This document shows, one piece after another, positions 27,415 through 36,260 of a stretch of 64,000 bases of DNA (positions within the stretch are counted from its first letter, which is position 1; every line of letters begins with the position of its first letter). Made by a program: the position numbers and the translations under genes. The notes under the pieces were generated by a model that was not told where the DNA came from, made no database searches, and saw only the letters and a program-made list of their open reading frames with translations. This DNA comes from Coprovicinus avistercoris (GTDB taxonomy: Bacteria > Actinomycetota > Coriobacteriia > Coriobacteriales > Atopobiaceae): assembly GCA_018714895.1 (NCBI GenBank), contig DVMQ01000007.1, positions 51,191 to 115,190 on the forward strand. Reading direction: 5' to 3'.

Positions 27415-28140
27415 GTGTCGGACTACAAATATCATCGTGTTCTTCTTAAACTTTCCGGTGAAGCTCTGATGGGATCATCGGATTATGGCATCGATCCTCA
27501 GATGCTTGAGCGTTTAGCTCATGAGATTAAAGTCCCCTACGATAAAGGTGTTCAAATTGCCATTGTTGTTGGCGGTGGCAACATCTTTAGGGGTTTGGCT
27601 GGCGCTGCTTCCGGAATGGATAGGGCTCAGGCTGACTGCATGGGCATGCTTGCAACTGTTATGAATTCTCTTGCATTGCAAGATTGCTTTGAGCGTCATG
27701 GCATGATGTGCCGCGTGATGAGTGCAATTGAAATGCATGAAGTTGCAGAAGGTTATATTCGCCGCCGTGCGACCCGTCATCTTGAAAAAGGACGCATTAC
27801 TATCTTCGCGGCTGGTACCGGTAATCCGTACTTCACGACCGATACTGCTGCGGCGTTGCGTGCCTGTGAGATCGACGCGGAAATCCTTATGAAAGCAACT
27901 AAGGTTGATGGCATTTACGATATGGATCCCGTAACTCACCCTGAAGCTACTAAGTTTGATTCCATTACTTACTTAGATGTGCTCACGCGTGATCTAAAAG
28001 TTATGGATGCAACTGCTACAGCCTTGTGTCATGACAACCACATGCCCATGATGGTATTTAATATTGAACAACCTGGGGTCTTTGATAAGGCCTTGCGCGG
28101 TGAACCCGTTGGAACGACCGTTGTTGAGGAGGAGTGCTAA
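27415..28140 (+). CDS. pyrH: UMP kinase
   Basis: Phosphorylates UMP to UDP in pyrimidine nucleotide synthesis. The 241-residue amino-acid-kinase-fold protein shows [40 protein letters not shown] and [20 protein letters not shown], all PyrH signatures. It starts with GTG at 27415 after GAGGAGG. It heads a long operon through frr, uppS, cdsA, dxr, rseP, ispG and perhaps proS; pyrH-frr-uppS-cdsA is a widely conserved order. Confidence 0.97.
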   Translation: MSDYKYHRVLLKLSGEALMGSSDYGIDPQMLERLAHEIKVPYDKGVQIAIVVGGGNIFRGLAGAASGMDRAQADCMGMLATVMNSLALQDCFERHGMMCRVMSAIEMHEVAEGYIRRRATRHLEKGRITIFAAGTGNPYFTTDTAAALRACEIDAEILMKATKVDGIYDMDPVTHPEATKFDSITYLDVLTRDLKVMDATATALCHDNHMPMMVFNIEQPGVFDKALRGEPVGTTVVEEEC

Positions 28141-28142
28141 CG

Positions 28143-28688
28143 ATGAGCGAGATTTGTGATAAAGCCCGTGAGCGGATGGAGAAAACCCTCAAGGCGTTAA
28201 CTGCTAACTTCTCGAAGGTACGAACTGGGCGCGCCAATCCTCATGTTTTGGATGCAATCACTGTTGACTACTATGGCCAACCAACACCTATTACACAGCT
28301 TGCCGGTGTAAAAGTACCTGAGGCAAGCATGCTGGTTGTTGAGCCGTGGGATAAGACTTCACTCAACGCTATTGAGCGTGCTATTGCATCTTCTGATTTG
28401 GGTATTACACCGAGTAACGATGGTGTATGCATCCGTTTACCTTTCCCTCGTCCTACCGAGGAGCGTCGTCGTGAGCTGGTAAAAGAGTGCCGCCAGCTTG
28501 CTGAGGAGGCTCGCATTTCTGTTCGTAATGTCCGCCGTGACGCCAACTCTAAAGCCGAGCATAACGAAGAGCTTTCCGAAGACGAGGTAAAGCGTGAACA
28601 GCACCGCATTCAAAAGCTGACCGACTCTTATATTGAGAAGATCGAGGAAATGCTCAAGACAAAAGAGTCTGAAGTTATGGAAATCTAA
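28143..28688 (+). CDS. frr: Ribosome recycling factor
   Basis: Splits post-termination ribosomes together with EF-G. The 181-residue protein has the two-domain layout: RMEKTLKALTANFSKVRTGR and ANPHVLDAITVDYYG, VEPWDKTSLNAIERAI, then the helical C-terminus with IRLPFPRPTEERRRELVK. I use the ATG at 28143 (GAGGAGGAG upstream); a GTG at 28134 lies too close to that ribosome site. It starts two bases after the pyrH stop. Confidence 0.96.
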   Translation: MSEICDKARERMEKTLKALTANFSKVRTGRANPHVLDAITVDYYGQPTPITQLAGVKVPEASMLVVEPWDKTSLNAIERAIASSDLGITPSNDGVCIRLPFPRPTEERRRELVKECRQLAEEARISVRNVRRDANSKAEHNEELSEDEVKREQHRIQKLTDSYIEKIEEMLKTKESEVMEI

Positions 28689-28717
28689 ACTTTCGGTGGC
28701 AAAGGCAGGCAACGCTC

Positions 28718-29506
28718 GTGGAGAGAAACGAAGAAAAACTGAGGCTTTACTTCTCAAATCCGCCTGAGGATATATCGGTTGATGATATATCTCTGGAGGC
28801 GCTGCCGAAGCACATCTCCATCATTATGGATGGCAATGGTCGTTGGGCTAAAGCTCGTGGCCTTGATCGCAGTCAAGGCCACAAAGAAGGCGTAAAAGCA
28901 CTGAGAGAAATTATCACGGCTTGTGTTCGTCTGGGTATTGATAATCTCAGTGCCTATGCATTTTCTACTGAGAATTGGCGGCGTCCACAGCGTGAAGTTG
29001 ATCTGCTGATGCATCTGTTTGCCTCAACACTTGTTCGTGAATTGCCGTTGTTTGAACGTGAAAATGTGCGTCTCGTTTTTCTCGGCGATATTGAAGCTCT
29101 TCCTGCCAAAACGCGCGACACCTTTAAAAAGGGTCTTGCTGAAACTGCCTCTAATACCGGCATGACGCTTGCGCTTGCGGTGAACTATGGTTCTCGTGCT
29201 GAGATTGTTCGTGCTTGTAAGCTTATAGCTCAGGAAGTTGCAGCAGGATCCATCAATATTGAGGATATTGATCAAGATCTTGTGTCCTCCAAGCTTTATA
29301 CAGCCTCGATGCCAGATCCTGAACTTCTTATTAGAACTTCAGGAGAGCTTCGCCTCTCGAATTATTTGCTCTGGCAGCTTGCTTATACCGAGTTTTACGT
29401 AACTGACAAAATGTGGCCTGACTTTGGGCGTTGGGACCTATTACGTGCGCTTCGTTCTTATCAAGGCAGAGAGCGCCGCTTTGGAGGAGTTGGTACATCG
29501 AAATGA
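28718..29506 (+). CDS. uppS: Isoprenyl transferase (undecaprenyl diphosphate synthase)
   Basis: Condenses isopentenyl units into the C55 carrier lipid used for cell wall synthesis. The 262-residue cis-prenyltransferase shows HISIIMDGNGRWAKARGL, the GHKEGVKALREI helix, YAFSTENWRRPQREV and the C-terminal LIRTSGELRLSNYLLWQ and TEFYVTDKMWPDF. The start is GTG at 28718 with a weak ribosome site. Its substrate comes from the MEP pathway, whose genes dxr, ispG and ispH all occur in this window. Confidence 0.95.
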   Translation: MERNEEKLRLYFSNPPEDISVDDISLEALPKHISIIMDGNGRWAKARGLDRSQGHKEGVKALREIITACVRLGIDNLSAYAFSTENWRRPQREVDLLMHLFASTLVRELPLFERENVRLVFLGDIEALPAKTRDTFKKGLAETASNTGMTLALAVNYGSRAEIVRACKLIAQEVAAGSINIEDIDQDLVSSKLYTASMPDPELLIRTSGELRLSNYLLWQLAYTEFYVTDKMWPDFGRWDLLRALRSYQGRERRFGGVGTSK

Positions 29507-30429
29507 GTGGAGAGCCGACACAGTCCAAAGAAGAGCACAAACAAGTTGAACGTGAAGAAAGAGAACGCAAGCGCTTAGAAAAGCATGACTTGGGCCAACT
29601 CAAAGGTCAGCAAGCCCGCGGAAAGGCAGAACGCTTCCTCACGCGTACGACCTCAGGGGTAATTTATGCTGTAGTGACTTTGGCTTGTCTTTTGGTGAGC
29701 CAAATTACAACCACCCTTTTGGTGTGTGTTTATGCATGGCTTTGTTGCTCTGAGTTCTATCGTATGATGCGTATGGCAGGCCGTATGCCCAATGAGCTTA
29801 TCGGCCTCATTGCCTCGCTTGCCTTTCCTATTGCTTCAAGCTTTTCCTATGTTTGGACGGGTGCAGCAGTATATGTCTTTGTGACGGCTGTAGGTATTTG
29901 GTATGTCTTAACACCGCGAGCCAATGTTTCTGACGTTGCTGTAACCATTTTTGGTCCGCTCTACACCTCACTTCTTTTTACTGCAATTATTTATTTCCGC
30001 GGCACAGACTCAAGCATGTTAGGTGGTGTCTTCACCTTCGCCGTTATGCTCTCGATATGGGCTAACGATGCATTTGCTTATATCGTCGGTACACGATTTG
30101 GTAAGCATAAACTTGCTCCCAAAATTTCTCCCAACAAGAGCTGGGAAGGCTTTTTTGGTGGCATGATTGGTTCTGTGCTCATCTGGGTTCTGATTTCAGT
30201 ATTGAAACTGAGCTCGTTAACGATTCCCGCTGCAATTATTACCGGCATTGTCTGCGGGGTCTTTGGTGTCTTTGGCGACCTCTTTGAGTCTCGTATTAAA
30301 AGATCCGTTGGTGTTAAAGATTCCGGTAATCTTATGCCTGGCCACGGTGGCATGCTTGATCGCTCCGATTCCATGCTCTTTGGGTGCATGGCCGCAGCTT
30401 TTGTTATGAGAATGGGAGGATTTCTGTGA
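29503..30429 (+). CDS. cdsA: Phosphatidate cytidylyltransferase
   Basis: Makes CDP-diacylglycerol, the precursor of all phospholipids. The 308-residue integral membrane protein has a charged N-terminal ~45 residues (EEHKQVEREERERKRLEKHD) and then about eight hydrophobic segments. The C-terminal signature is complete: RIKRSVGVKDSGNLMPGHGG followed by MLDRSDSM. The ATG at 29503 overlaps the uppS stop (ATGA) and has GGAGGAG upstream; the frame open from 29431 is not used. Confidence 0.95.
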   Translation: MSGEPTQSKEEHKQVEREERERKRLEKHDLGQLKGQQARGKAERFLTRTTSGVIYAVVTLACLLVSQITTTLLVCVYAWLCCSEFYRMMRMAGRMPNELIGLIASLAFPIASSFSYVWTGAAVYVFVTAVGIWYVLTPRANVSDVAVTIFGPLYTSLLFTAIIYFRGTDSSMLGGVFTFAVMLSIWANDAFAYIVGTRFGKHKLAPKISPNKSWEGFFGGMIGSVLIWVLISVLKLSSLTIPAAIITGIVCGVFGVFGDLFESRIKRSVGVKDSGNLMPGHGGMLDRSDSMLFGCMAAAFVMRMGGFL

Positions 30430-31622
30430 GTTTATTTGAGGATGTTCCTTCCCAAACCCTCGACAGGCCTCTTCGTGTTGCAATCTTGGGATGTTCCGGT
30501 TCGATTGGAACACAGACGTTAGATGTCTGTCGTCTCCATACCGATAAAATTCAGGTTGTAGGGCTTTCGGTCTTCTCTTCTTGCGAGAAGCTTGTTCAAG
30601 CACAGCGTGAATTTCAAGTTCCTCATGTCGTTGTTGCTGATGCCACTCATAGAGACGATCCTGTTCTTACTGAGCTTCCAGATACCTGCGATTTGAGGTT
30701 TGGCCCCGATGCTGTTCGTCGTCTCGCAACTCTGCCAGAGGTGGACTGTGTTCTTGTAGCGGTTGTGGGCGAAGCTGGTATTGGTGCCTGCTATGATGCT
30801 CTTGCTGCCGACAAGATCGTGGCCTGTGCAAATAAAGAGGCGCTTGTCTCAGGTGGCGACTTGCTCATGCCCATGGTGAAACCTGGCAAACTTATTCCGG
30901 TTGATTCAGAGCACTCAGCCATCTTTCAATGTCTGAGAGGGGAGCGTCACTCGGAGCTCTCACGTATTTGGTTAACATGTTCCGGAGGTCCCTTTTTAGG
31001 AAAGACAAAGAGCGAACTAGCCGACGTGACTCCTGAGCAAGCCCTTGCTCATCCCAGCTGGTCTATGGGACCCAAGATCACCATTGACTCCGCTACGCTC
31101 ATGAACAAAGGCTTAGAGGTACTTGAAGCACATCATCTCTTTGATGTTCCGGTAGATGCTATTGAGGTGCTCATTCAGCCACAGAGTCGCATTCATTCTA
31201 TGGTTGAGTTTGTTGATGGATCGGTTATTGCACAGCTTGGCCCTTCGGATATGCGCATTCCTATTCAGCTTGCTTTTAGCTATCCGGATAGATGGGAAAG
31301 TCCTGCTACATCAGTTGATTTTTGCCAGGAAGTCCCACTACAGTTCTCTCAACCCGATATGACAACATTCAAATGTCTTGCTCTCGCTTTTGAAGCGGGC
31401 AGGACTGGAGGTACTCTTCCTTGCGCGATGAATGCAGCCAATGAGATTGCAAACGCTGCCTTCAGGAAAAAGAACCTCTCATTTTTGGGAATACCTGAAG
31501 TTGTAGAGCAAGTCATGAACCTTACCGATGTTGAACATGTCGAGTCGTTAGAACAACTCGAGGATGTCGACCGTCTTGCTCGCAAGCGCGCGGAGGCCAT
31601 CATTGGAGGATTAGAAGTATGA
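30426..31622 (+). CDS. dxr: 1-deoxy-D-xylulose 5-phosphate reductoisomerase
   Basis: Second step of the MEP isoprenoid pathway: NADPH-dependent conversion of DXP to MEP. The 398-residue protein shows the NADPH site VAILGCSGSIGTQTLDVCRL, CANKEALVSGGDLLMP, PVDSEHSAIFQCL, and the metal/substrate region SWSMGPKITIDSATLMNKGL. The GTG at 30426 overlaps the cdsA stop (GTGA) and has GGGAGGA upstream. It lies between cdsA and rseP, the common order. Confidence 0.96.
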   Translation: MSLFEDVPSQTLDRPLRVAILGCSGSIGTQTLDVCRLHTDKIQVVGLSVFSSCEKLVQAQREFQVPHVVVADATHRDDPVLTELPDTCDLRFGPDAVRRLATLPEVDCVLVAVVGEAGIGACYDALAADKIVACANKEALVSGGDLLMPMVKPGKLIPVDSEHSAIFQCLRGERHSELSRIWLTCSGGPFLGKTKSELADVTPEQALAHPSWSMGPKITIDSATLMNKGLEVLEAHHLFDVPVDAIEVLIQPQSRIHSMVEFVDGSVIAQLGPSDMRIPIQLAFSYPDRWESPATSVDFCQEVPLQFSQPDMTTFKCLALAFEAGRTGGTLPCAMNAANEIANAAFRKKNLSFLGIPEVVEQVMNLTDVEHVESLEQLEDVDRLARKRAEAIIGGLEV

Positions 31623-32995
31623 GTCAGGCTTTAACCGTTCTCCCAGTTATTTTCTGGGGTGTTATTGTCCTGTCCGTTTTGGTATTTGCTCACGAAGCTG
31701 GTCACTTTCTTTGTGCGCGCATAAGCGGTGTGAGGGTTACCGAGTTTTTTCTTGGACTCCCTTGTCGTTTTCATCTATCGAAGAGAAGTCGGACGCGCGG
31801 CACCGAATATGGTATTACCCCCATTTTGCTTGGTGGATATACCCGTATCTGCGGTATGTCTGGTTCGGGTAATGAATACTTGGCTCCAATTTTGGCTGGG
31901 GTCCAAAAACATGGTCGTGTTGCTGTTGAGGAGCTTGCGACCGAAGTTGGTTGCACGTTGGATGAGGCTTATGAAGCTTTGGCCATACTCGTTGATTGGG
32001 CTTCAGTAGAACCTTATTACAACCCTGAACTGGGTGAATATGAACATCAAGATCGCTGGCCTCAGGCATTTCAAACCGTTGCGCGTGATTCTAACCTTCT
32101 CACTATTTATGATGCGGGGCATAATTTAGATCATGCAGATTCATATGCAGCTGGCACGCCTCAGCCTCTTGCAGATGATAATGCAGAAGCATTTTTCGAG
32201 ACTGAACGCTCACATACCTATCAGGGTGCTTCTTTTCCCAGAAGACTTTTAATGCTTTTTGGTGGGCCGCTTGCAAGTTTTCTTACAGGTGCGCTCCTGA
32301 TAGTCATTGCGCTTTCTGTTCTTGGCATGGATGCTGCCCGTAATGTAAACGTAGTTGGCACGATTACAGAAGGATCGCCAGCTGCAGCTGCAGGCCTGCA
32401 ACCTGGAGACGTACTGAGCGTTGTAGATGGAACTGAAACCTCCGATTTCAATAGTCTCGCAGCAGCTATTTCTGATGCCTCTCGTGATGGTGAACCCTTC
32501 GAGATTACCTACGAGCGAAATGGCGAAACCTATACGACTACCATTGTTCCTGATGGCTCCGGCTACATTGGCATTACGGCTCCTATTGAGCGTCTCAGAA
32601 TGCCTGTTCAGGACGCTCTTGCGTTTACGTTTGAATATTCTGCACAGGTTATAGATTTTGCAGTTCGTCTCTTTATTCCAACCCAAACCATGGAGGTCAT
32701 GAACAATGCCTCATCGGTGGTCGGTATCTCTGTTATGGCTTCTGAAGCTGCTGCCGCTGGACCTGCTCAGCTCGTATTGCTTGCTGCAGCTGTATCGCTT
32801 TCTCTTGCATTTATGAATCTCATTCCTATACCACCACTTGATGGTGGAAAAATACTGATTGAGATTATCGGGGCAATTCGTCGCAAGCCCGTCTCTGTAC
32901 GAGCTCAAAATATTGTGAGTATGGCAGGGTTGGCATTCTTTGTGCTGCTCTTTGTTGTGGCATTGCAGAATGACATCACACGTTTGATGGGGTAG
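31619..32995 (+). CDS. rseP: RseP-type site-2 (M50) intramembrane protease with an inserted domain
   Basis: Zinc metalloprotease that cleaves membrane proteins within the bilayer, e.g. anti-sigma factors. Zinc ligands are in FAHEAGHF (residues 24-30) and NLIPIPPLDGGKILIE near the C-terminus; a PDZ domain (GSPAAAAGLQPGDVLSVVDG) lies between, and the GGPLASFLTG helix is present. At 458 residues it is longer than usual because ~120 residues (about 83-205) are inserted before the second membrane helix. The first half of this insert (RVAVEELATEVGCTLDEAYE, then ALAILVDWASVEP) looks like a small winged-helix domain. ATGA overlap with dxr; ispG follows. Confidence 0.92.
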   Translation: MSQALTVLPVIFWGVIVLSVLVFAHEAGHFLCARISGVRVTEFFLGLPCRFHLSKRSRTRGTEYGITPILLGGYTRICGMSGSGNEYLAPILAGVQKHGRVAVEELATEVGCTLDEAYEALAILVDWASVEPYYNPELGEYEHQDRWPQAFQTVARDSNLLTIYDAGHNLDHADSYAAGTPQPLADDNAEAFFETERSHTYQGASFPRRLLMLFGGPLASFLTGALLIVIALSVLGMDAARNVNVVGTITEGSPAAAAGLQPGDVLSVVDGTETSDFNSLAAAISDASRDGEPFEITYERNGETYTTTIVPDGSGYIGITAPIERLRMPVQDALAFTFEYSAQVIDFAVRLFIPTQTMEVMNNASSVVGISVMASEAAAAGPAQLVLLAAAVSLSLAFMNLIPIPPLDGGKILIEIIGAIRRKPVSVRAQNIVSMAGLAFFVLLFVVALQNDITRLMG

Positions 32996-32997
32996 GC

Positions 32998-34089
32998 ATG
33001 GAAACTCAGAATACTGAAGCGCTCCACCAGGATGCACGAAACAAAACTCGTCAGGTTCATGTTGGTAATGTGCCCGTTGGTGGGGGAGCTCCCGTAAGCG
33101 TCCAATCGATGACAAATACCAATCCTGAGGACGCTTATGCAACGCTTGCCCAAATAGATAAACTTGCTCAAGCGGGTTGCGAAATTATCAGATGCACGGT
33201 CCCGCGCATGGAAGCGCTTGATGCTTTCAAGCAAATTTGCGCCGAATCTCCCTTGCCAGTAGTGGCGGATATTCACTTTGATTACAAGCTGGCTATTGAG
33301 GCAATCCGGCATGGAGCGGCGGCAGTTCGCATCAATCCGGGAAATATTGGTTCATTTGATCGCGTAGATGCTGTTATTGATACAGCGGGGGAGTACGGTG
33401 TTCCCATACGTATAGGCGTAAATGCAGGATCGCTTGATAAGAGCGTAGATGAACGACAAGATCTAAGTCTTTCTCAGAAGCTCGTTGCTTCTGCCATTTC
33501 TTTTGTCGATCATTTTGAGCAGCGCGGTTTTTATGATGTTGTCTTGTCCGCTAAAGCTCATGATGTCCCGACAACGCTTGAGACCTATCGCAATCTTTCT
33601 CGCGAGCTACCTCATATTCCACTGCATTTGGGCGTTACTGAGGCTGGTACAGCCCTCCAAGGGACAATTAAAAGCGCTGTGGGACTCGGTGCTCTTCTTG
33701 AAGAGGGAATTGGCGATACCATGCGCGTCTCGCTTACTGCAGACCCCACCGAAGAAGTTCGTGTTGGATGGGAGATCCTCGCAGCACTCGGTATGCGGAG
33801 ACGTGGACCAGAGCTTGTGAGCTGTCCTACCTGCGGCCGTACCCAAGTCAATCTTATTGCCATCGCAGAAGAGGTTGAGAAACGCCTCGCATCAGTGCGG
33901 GCACCCATTACCGTTGCTGTGATGGGATGCGTGGTAAACGGACCGGGAGAAGCCCGCGGCGCTGATATTGGTGTGGCGTGCGGTCGTGGCAAGGGTGTCC
34001 TTTTTGCAAATGGCGAAACCATCCGCACTGTGGAAGAAGATCACATCGTTGATGCACTTATGGAAGAAATTGAGCGACGTTTTGGCTAA
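32998..34089 (+). CDS. ispG: 4-hydroxy-3-methylbut-2-enyl diphosphate synthase (IspG/GcpE)
   Basis: Penultimate step of the MEP pathway, an iron-sulfur enzyme that reduces MEcPP to HMBPP. The 363-residue protein starts its core with VHVGNVPVGGGAPVSVQSMT and contains VADIHFDYKLAI and INPGNIG. The [4Fe-4S] ligands are visible as CPTCGRT and the cysteine of MGCVVNGPGEARGADIG. It starts two bases after the rseP stop. The dxr-rseP-ispG-proS order is common in actinobacteria and Firmicutes. Confidence 0.96.
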   Translation: METQNTEALHQDARNKTRQVHVGNVPVGGGAPVSVQSMTNTNPEDAYATLAQIDKLAQAGCEIIRCTVPRMEALDAFKQICAESPLPVVADIHFDYKLAIEAIRHGAAAVRINPGNIGSFDRVDAVIDTAGEYGVPIRIGVNAGSLDKSVDERQDLSLSQKLVASAISFVDHFEQRGFYDVVLSAKAHDVPTTLETYRNLSRELPHIPLHLGVTEAGTALQGTIKSAVGLGALLEEGIGDTMRVSLTADPTEEVRVGWEILAALGMRRRGPELVSCPTCGRTQVNLIAIAEEVEKRLASVRAPITVAVMGCVVNGPGEARGADIGVACGRGKGVLFANGETIRTVEEDHIVDALMEEIERRFG

Positions 34090-34128
34090 GCTGTAACATG
34101 CACATTGTCGTACAGGAGAGGATTTGAT

Positions 34129-35844
34129 TTGAGCACCTATCAAAGAATGAGTCGTCTTTATGCTCCGACGCTTAAGGAAGATCCTGCAGAGGCTGAGCTT
34201 GCGAGCCATCGGCTTCTTTTGCGTGCAGGCATGATTCGTAGAACCGCTTCTGGTTTGTATAGTTATCTTCCGCTTGCTTGGCGCTCTCTTCGCAAAATCG
34301 AAGAGGTTATCCGTGAAGAGATGGAAGCTATTGGTGCTCAGGAAATGCTCGTACCTATGCTCACCCCTGGAGAGCTTTGGCATGAGTCGGGCCGCTGGGA
34401 TGCCTACGGACCAGAGCTTATGCGCATGCATGATAGACATGATCGCGAGTTTTGTCTTGGTCCTACCCATGAGGAAACATTTACAGATCTCGTAAGAAAT
34501 GAGCTGCGTTCTTATAAGCAGCTGCCAGTAACGCTTTATCAAATTCAGGATAAATTCCGTGACGAGCTTCGTCCGCGTTTTGGTCTCATGCGTGGCCGTG
34601 AGTTCATTATGAAGGATGCCTATTCATTCTCGGCAACGCAAGAGTCTCTGCAGGAATGCTATGACCAGCAGAAGGCTGCCTATGCGCGCATTGCAGAGCG
34701 TTGCGGTATTCGCGCATTGCCCGTCGTCGCAGACTCCGGACAAATCGGTGGTGACACCTCTGTTGAGTTTATGGCTCTTGCGGATGCGGGTGAAGCTGCT
34801 CTTGTCTGGTGTGACTGCGGCTTTGCAGCCGATGTTGAGGCGGCTGCAACCACTGTTTCTGTAACAGAAGGCCCCGGGGATGGTACGCTCGAGAAAGTGT
34901 ATACGCCTGGCCTTGGTACCATCGAGGCAGTGGCATCTTTCTTTGGATTCCCTGAGAATGGTACGCGTAAGTCTTTGGCGCTTATCGCTGAAGATGGCAC
35001 ACGCGTCGTTGCGATTGTTCCGGGCGATCACGAACTCAATGAGATTAAAGCAGCACGTCTTTTTGGCGATTATCACCTCATGAGTGATGAGGAGCTTGAA
35101 GAAGTCGGTCTGCACAAGGGTTTTATCGGGCCTGTTAACCTTCCTCAAGACATCCGTTTGGTATGTGATGAGTCGCTCAAAGCCTCCAAGAGTTGGACAT
35201 GCGGAGCAAATGAAGTTGATTATCACTTTACGGGTGCCTGTCCTGGTCGAGACTTTGAAGTTGACGAATGGGCAGATCTCGTTTCTGTGCATGAGGGAGA
35301 TCCATGTCCTCATTGCGGCAAGCCGCTTAAGGGTGCACGCGGCATAGAGATTTCTCAGGTATTCCAACTTGGTACAAAGTATTCTGAGGCCATGGGAGCC
35401 ACCTTCATGGATGAAGATGGACGTGAGCGCCCATTTCTCATGGGTTGCTACGGTATTGGCGTGTCTCGTACGTTGGCAGCCGTTGTTGAGCAGCATAACG
35501 ATGAGCATGGTATTTGCTGGCCTGTATGTGTAGCGCCGTATGAGGTAGAAGTGGTGCCTCTGGACGTTCATGATGAGGTAGTGTGGCCTATTGCAGAGAG
35601 CATTGCTCAGCAGCTTGTAGACCTTGGGATTGAGGTTGTTGTAGACGATCGTAAAGAACGCCCAGGAGTGAAGTTTGCTGATGCCGACCTCATGGGCTTC
35701 CCGTATCAGATTGTCTGCGGTAAGAAGGCCATAAAGAATGGCAATGTTGAGGTAAAGGTACGCGCAACGGGAGAGAGAAACGAAGTTCCTATTTCCGAAG
35801 TTGCGTCCATGCTTGCCGAGATGGTTATTCCACAGCGCGCATAG
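34129..35844 (+). CDS. proS: Prolyl-tRNA synthetase (bacterial type)
   Basis: Class II synthetase charging tRNA-Pro. The 571-residue length indicates the bacterial form with an editing (INS) domain between motifs 2 and 3. Visible are LLRAGMIRRTASGLYSYLPL, LGPTHEETFTDLV, RDELRPRFGLMRGREFIMKD, the YbaK-like insert (residues ~230-400), and the motif-3 region MGCYGIGVSRTLAAVVEQ. I choose TTG at 34129 because AGGAGAGG lies seven bases upstream; the next option is ATG at 34147. It is likely the last gene of the pyrH operon. Confidence 0.95.
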   Translation: MSTYQRMSRLYAPTLKEDPAEAELASHRLLLRAGMIRRTASGLYSYLPLAWRSLRKIEEVIREEMEAIGAQEMLVPMLTPGELWHESGRWDAYGPELMRMHDRHDREFCLGPTHEETFTDLVRNELRSYKQLPVTLYQIQDKFRDELRPRFGLMRGREFIMKDAYSFSATQESLQECYDQQKAAYARIAERCGIRALPVVADSGQIGGDTSVEFMALADAGEAALVWCDCGFAADVEAAATTVSVTEGPGDGTLEKVYTPGLGTIEAVASFFGFPENGTRKSLALIAEDGTRVVAIVPGDHELNEIKAARLFGDYHLMSDEELEEVGLHKGFIGPVNLPQDIRLVCDESLKASKSWTCGANEVDYHFTGACPGRDFEVDEWADLVSVHEGDPCPHCGKPLKGARGIEISQVFQLGTKYSEAMGATFMDEDGRERPFLMGCYGIGVSRTLAAVVEQHNDEHGICWPVCVAPYEVEVVPLDVHDEVVWPIAESIAQQLVDLGIEVVVDDRKERPGVKFADADLMGFPYQIVCGKKAIKNGNVEVKVRATGERNEVPISEVASMLAEMVIPQRA

Positions 35845-35890
35845 GTAACTAGAGATACTGAATCGAATTCTAAAACTTTCAAAGTTTTGC

Positions 35891-35918
35891 TTGACGTAGA
35901 TTTTGGTTCTGGTATATT
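35891..35918 (+). promoter_or_regulatory. Strong promoter for tRNA-Ala
   Basis: TTGACG (35891-35896), a 16-base spacer and TATATT (35913-35918) with an extended TGG in front. It begins transcription about 10-12 bases before the mature tRNA. Confidence 0.75.
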
Positions 35919-35936
35919 AGTTCACGCACCAAGCAA

Positions 35937-36012
35937 GGGGAATTAGCTCAGCTGGGAGAGCGCATGACTGGCAGTCATGAGGTCAGGGGTTCGAACCCCC
36001 TATTCTCCACCA
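35937..36012 (+). tRNA. tRNA-Ala (anticodon GGC)
   Basis: Full cloverleaf of 76 bases with CCA encoded. Acceptor GGGGAAT pairs with ATTCTCC and keeps the G3-T70 pair that marks alanine tRNAs. D stem GCTC/GAGC, anticodon stem CATGA/TCATG, loop CTGGCAG and T loop TTCGAAC are all regular. Confidence 0.95.
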
Positions 36013-36021
36013 CAAGTTACG

Positions 36022-36048
36022 GGCGGCGGCTCTGGCCGTCGCCTTTTT
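36022..36048 (+). terminator. Rho-independent terminator after tRNA-Ala
   Basis: A 9-base GC-rich stem (36022-36030 with 36035-36043, one G-T pair), loop TCTG, then TTTTT. Confidence 0.85.
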
Positions 36049-36093
36049 ATTACTTGTTGCTTTTTTAGAACAGCTTATGTCTGTTCACATTGA

Positions 36094-36169
36094 GGGCCTA
36101 TGGCGCAACGGTTAGCGCAGGGGACTCATAATCCCTGGGTTGGGGGTTCGAATCCCTCTGGGCCCACCA
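36094..36169 (+). tRNA. tRNA with CAT anticodon (elongator Met or Ile2)
   Basis: Cloverleaf of 76 bases with CCA. Acceptor GGGCCTA pairs with TGGGCCC, anticodon stem GGGGA/TCCCT, loop CTCATAA (anticodon CAT), T loop TTCGAAT. It lacks initiator hallmarks such as the three-GC anticodon stem run, so it is elongator Met or, after TilS lysidine modification, Ile2; sequence alone does not settle this. Its 3' half is the attachment site of the decayed island that follows. Confidence 0.92.
36125..36169 (+). repeat. Left attachment-site repeat (3' end of the tRNA gene)
   Basis: The last 45 bases of the CAT-anticodon tRNA match 38496-38540 at 39 of 45 positions, with an 18-base perfect core spanning the T loop (from GGTTGGGGG to GAATCC). 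This is the layout left when a tyrosine-integrase element inserts in a tRNA 3' end. Confidence 0.8.
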
Positions 36170-36177
36170 ACTTTTCG

Positions 36178-36212
36178 CAGGTCAGGGGCTATATTTCCTC
36201 TGGCCTGTTTTT
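36178..36212 (+). terminator. Rho-independent terminator after the CAT-anticodon tRNA
   Basis: An 11-base stem (36178-36188 with 36197-36207, two wobble pairs) followed by a T-run. Confidence 0.8.
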
Positions 36213-36260
36213 GTATCGTTTGCTAAGAGTTGCTAATAGTCATACCTTATATGCAATAAA

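Noticed and set aside
34624..35571. 315-codon minus-strand frame
   Set aside because: Antisense to proS, with no family resemblance and low-quality composition.
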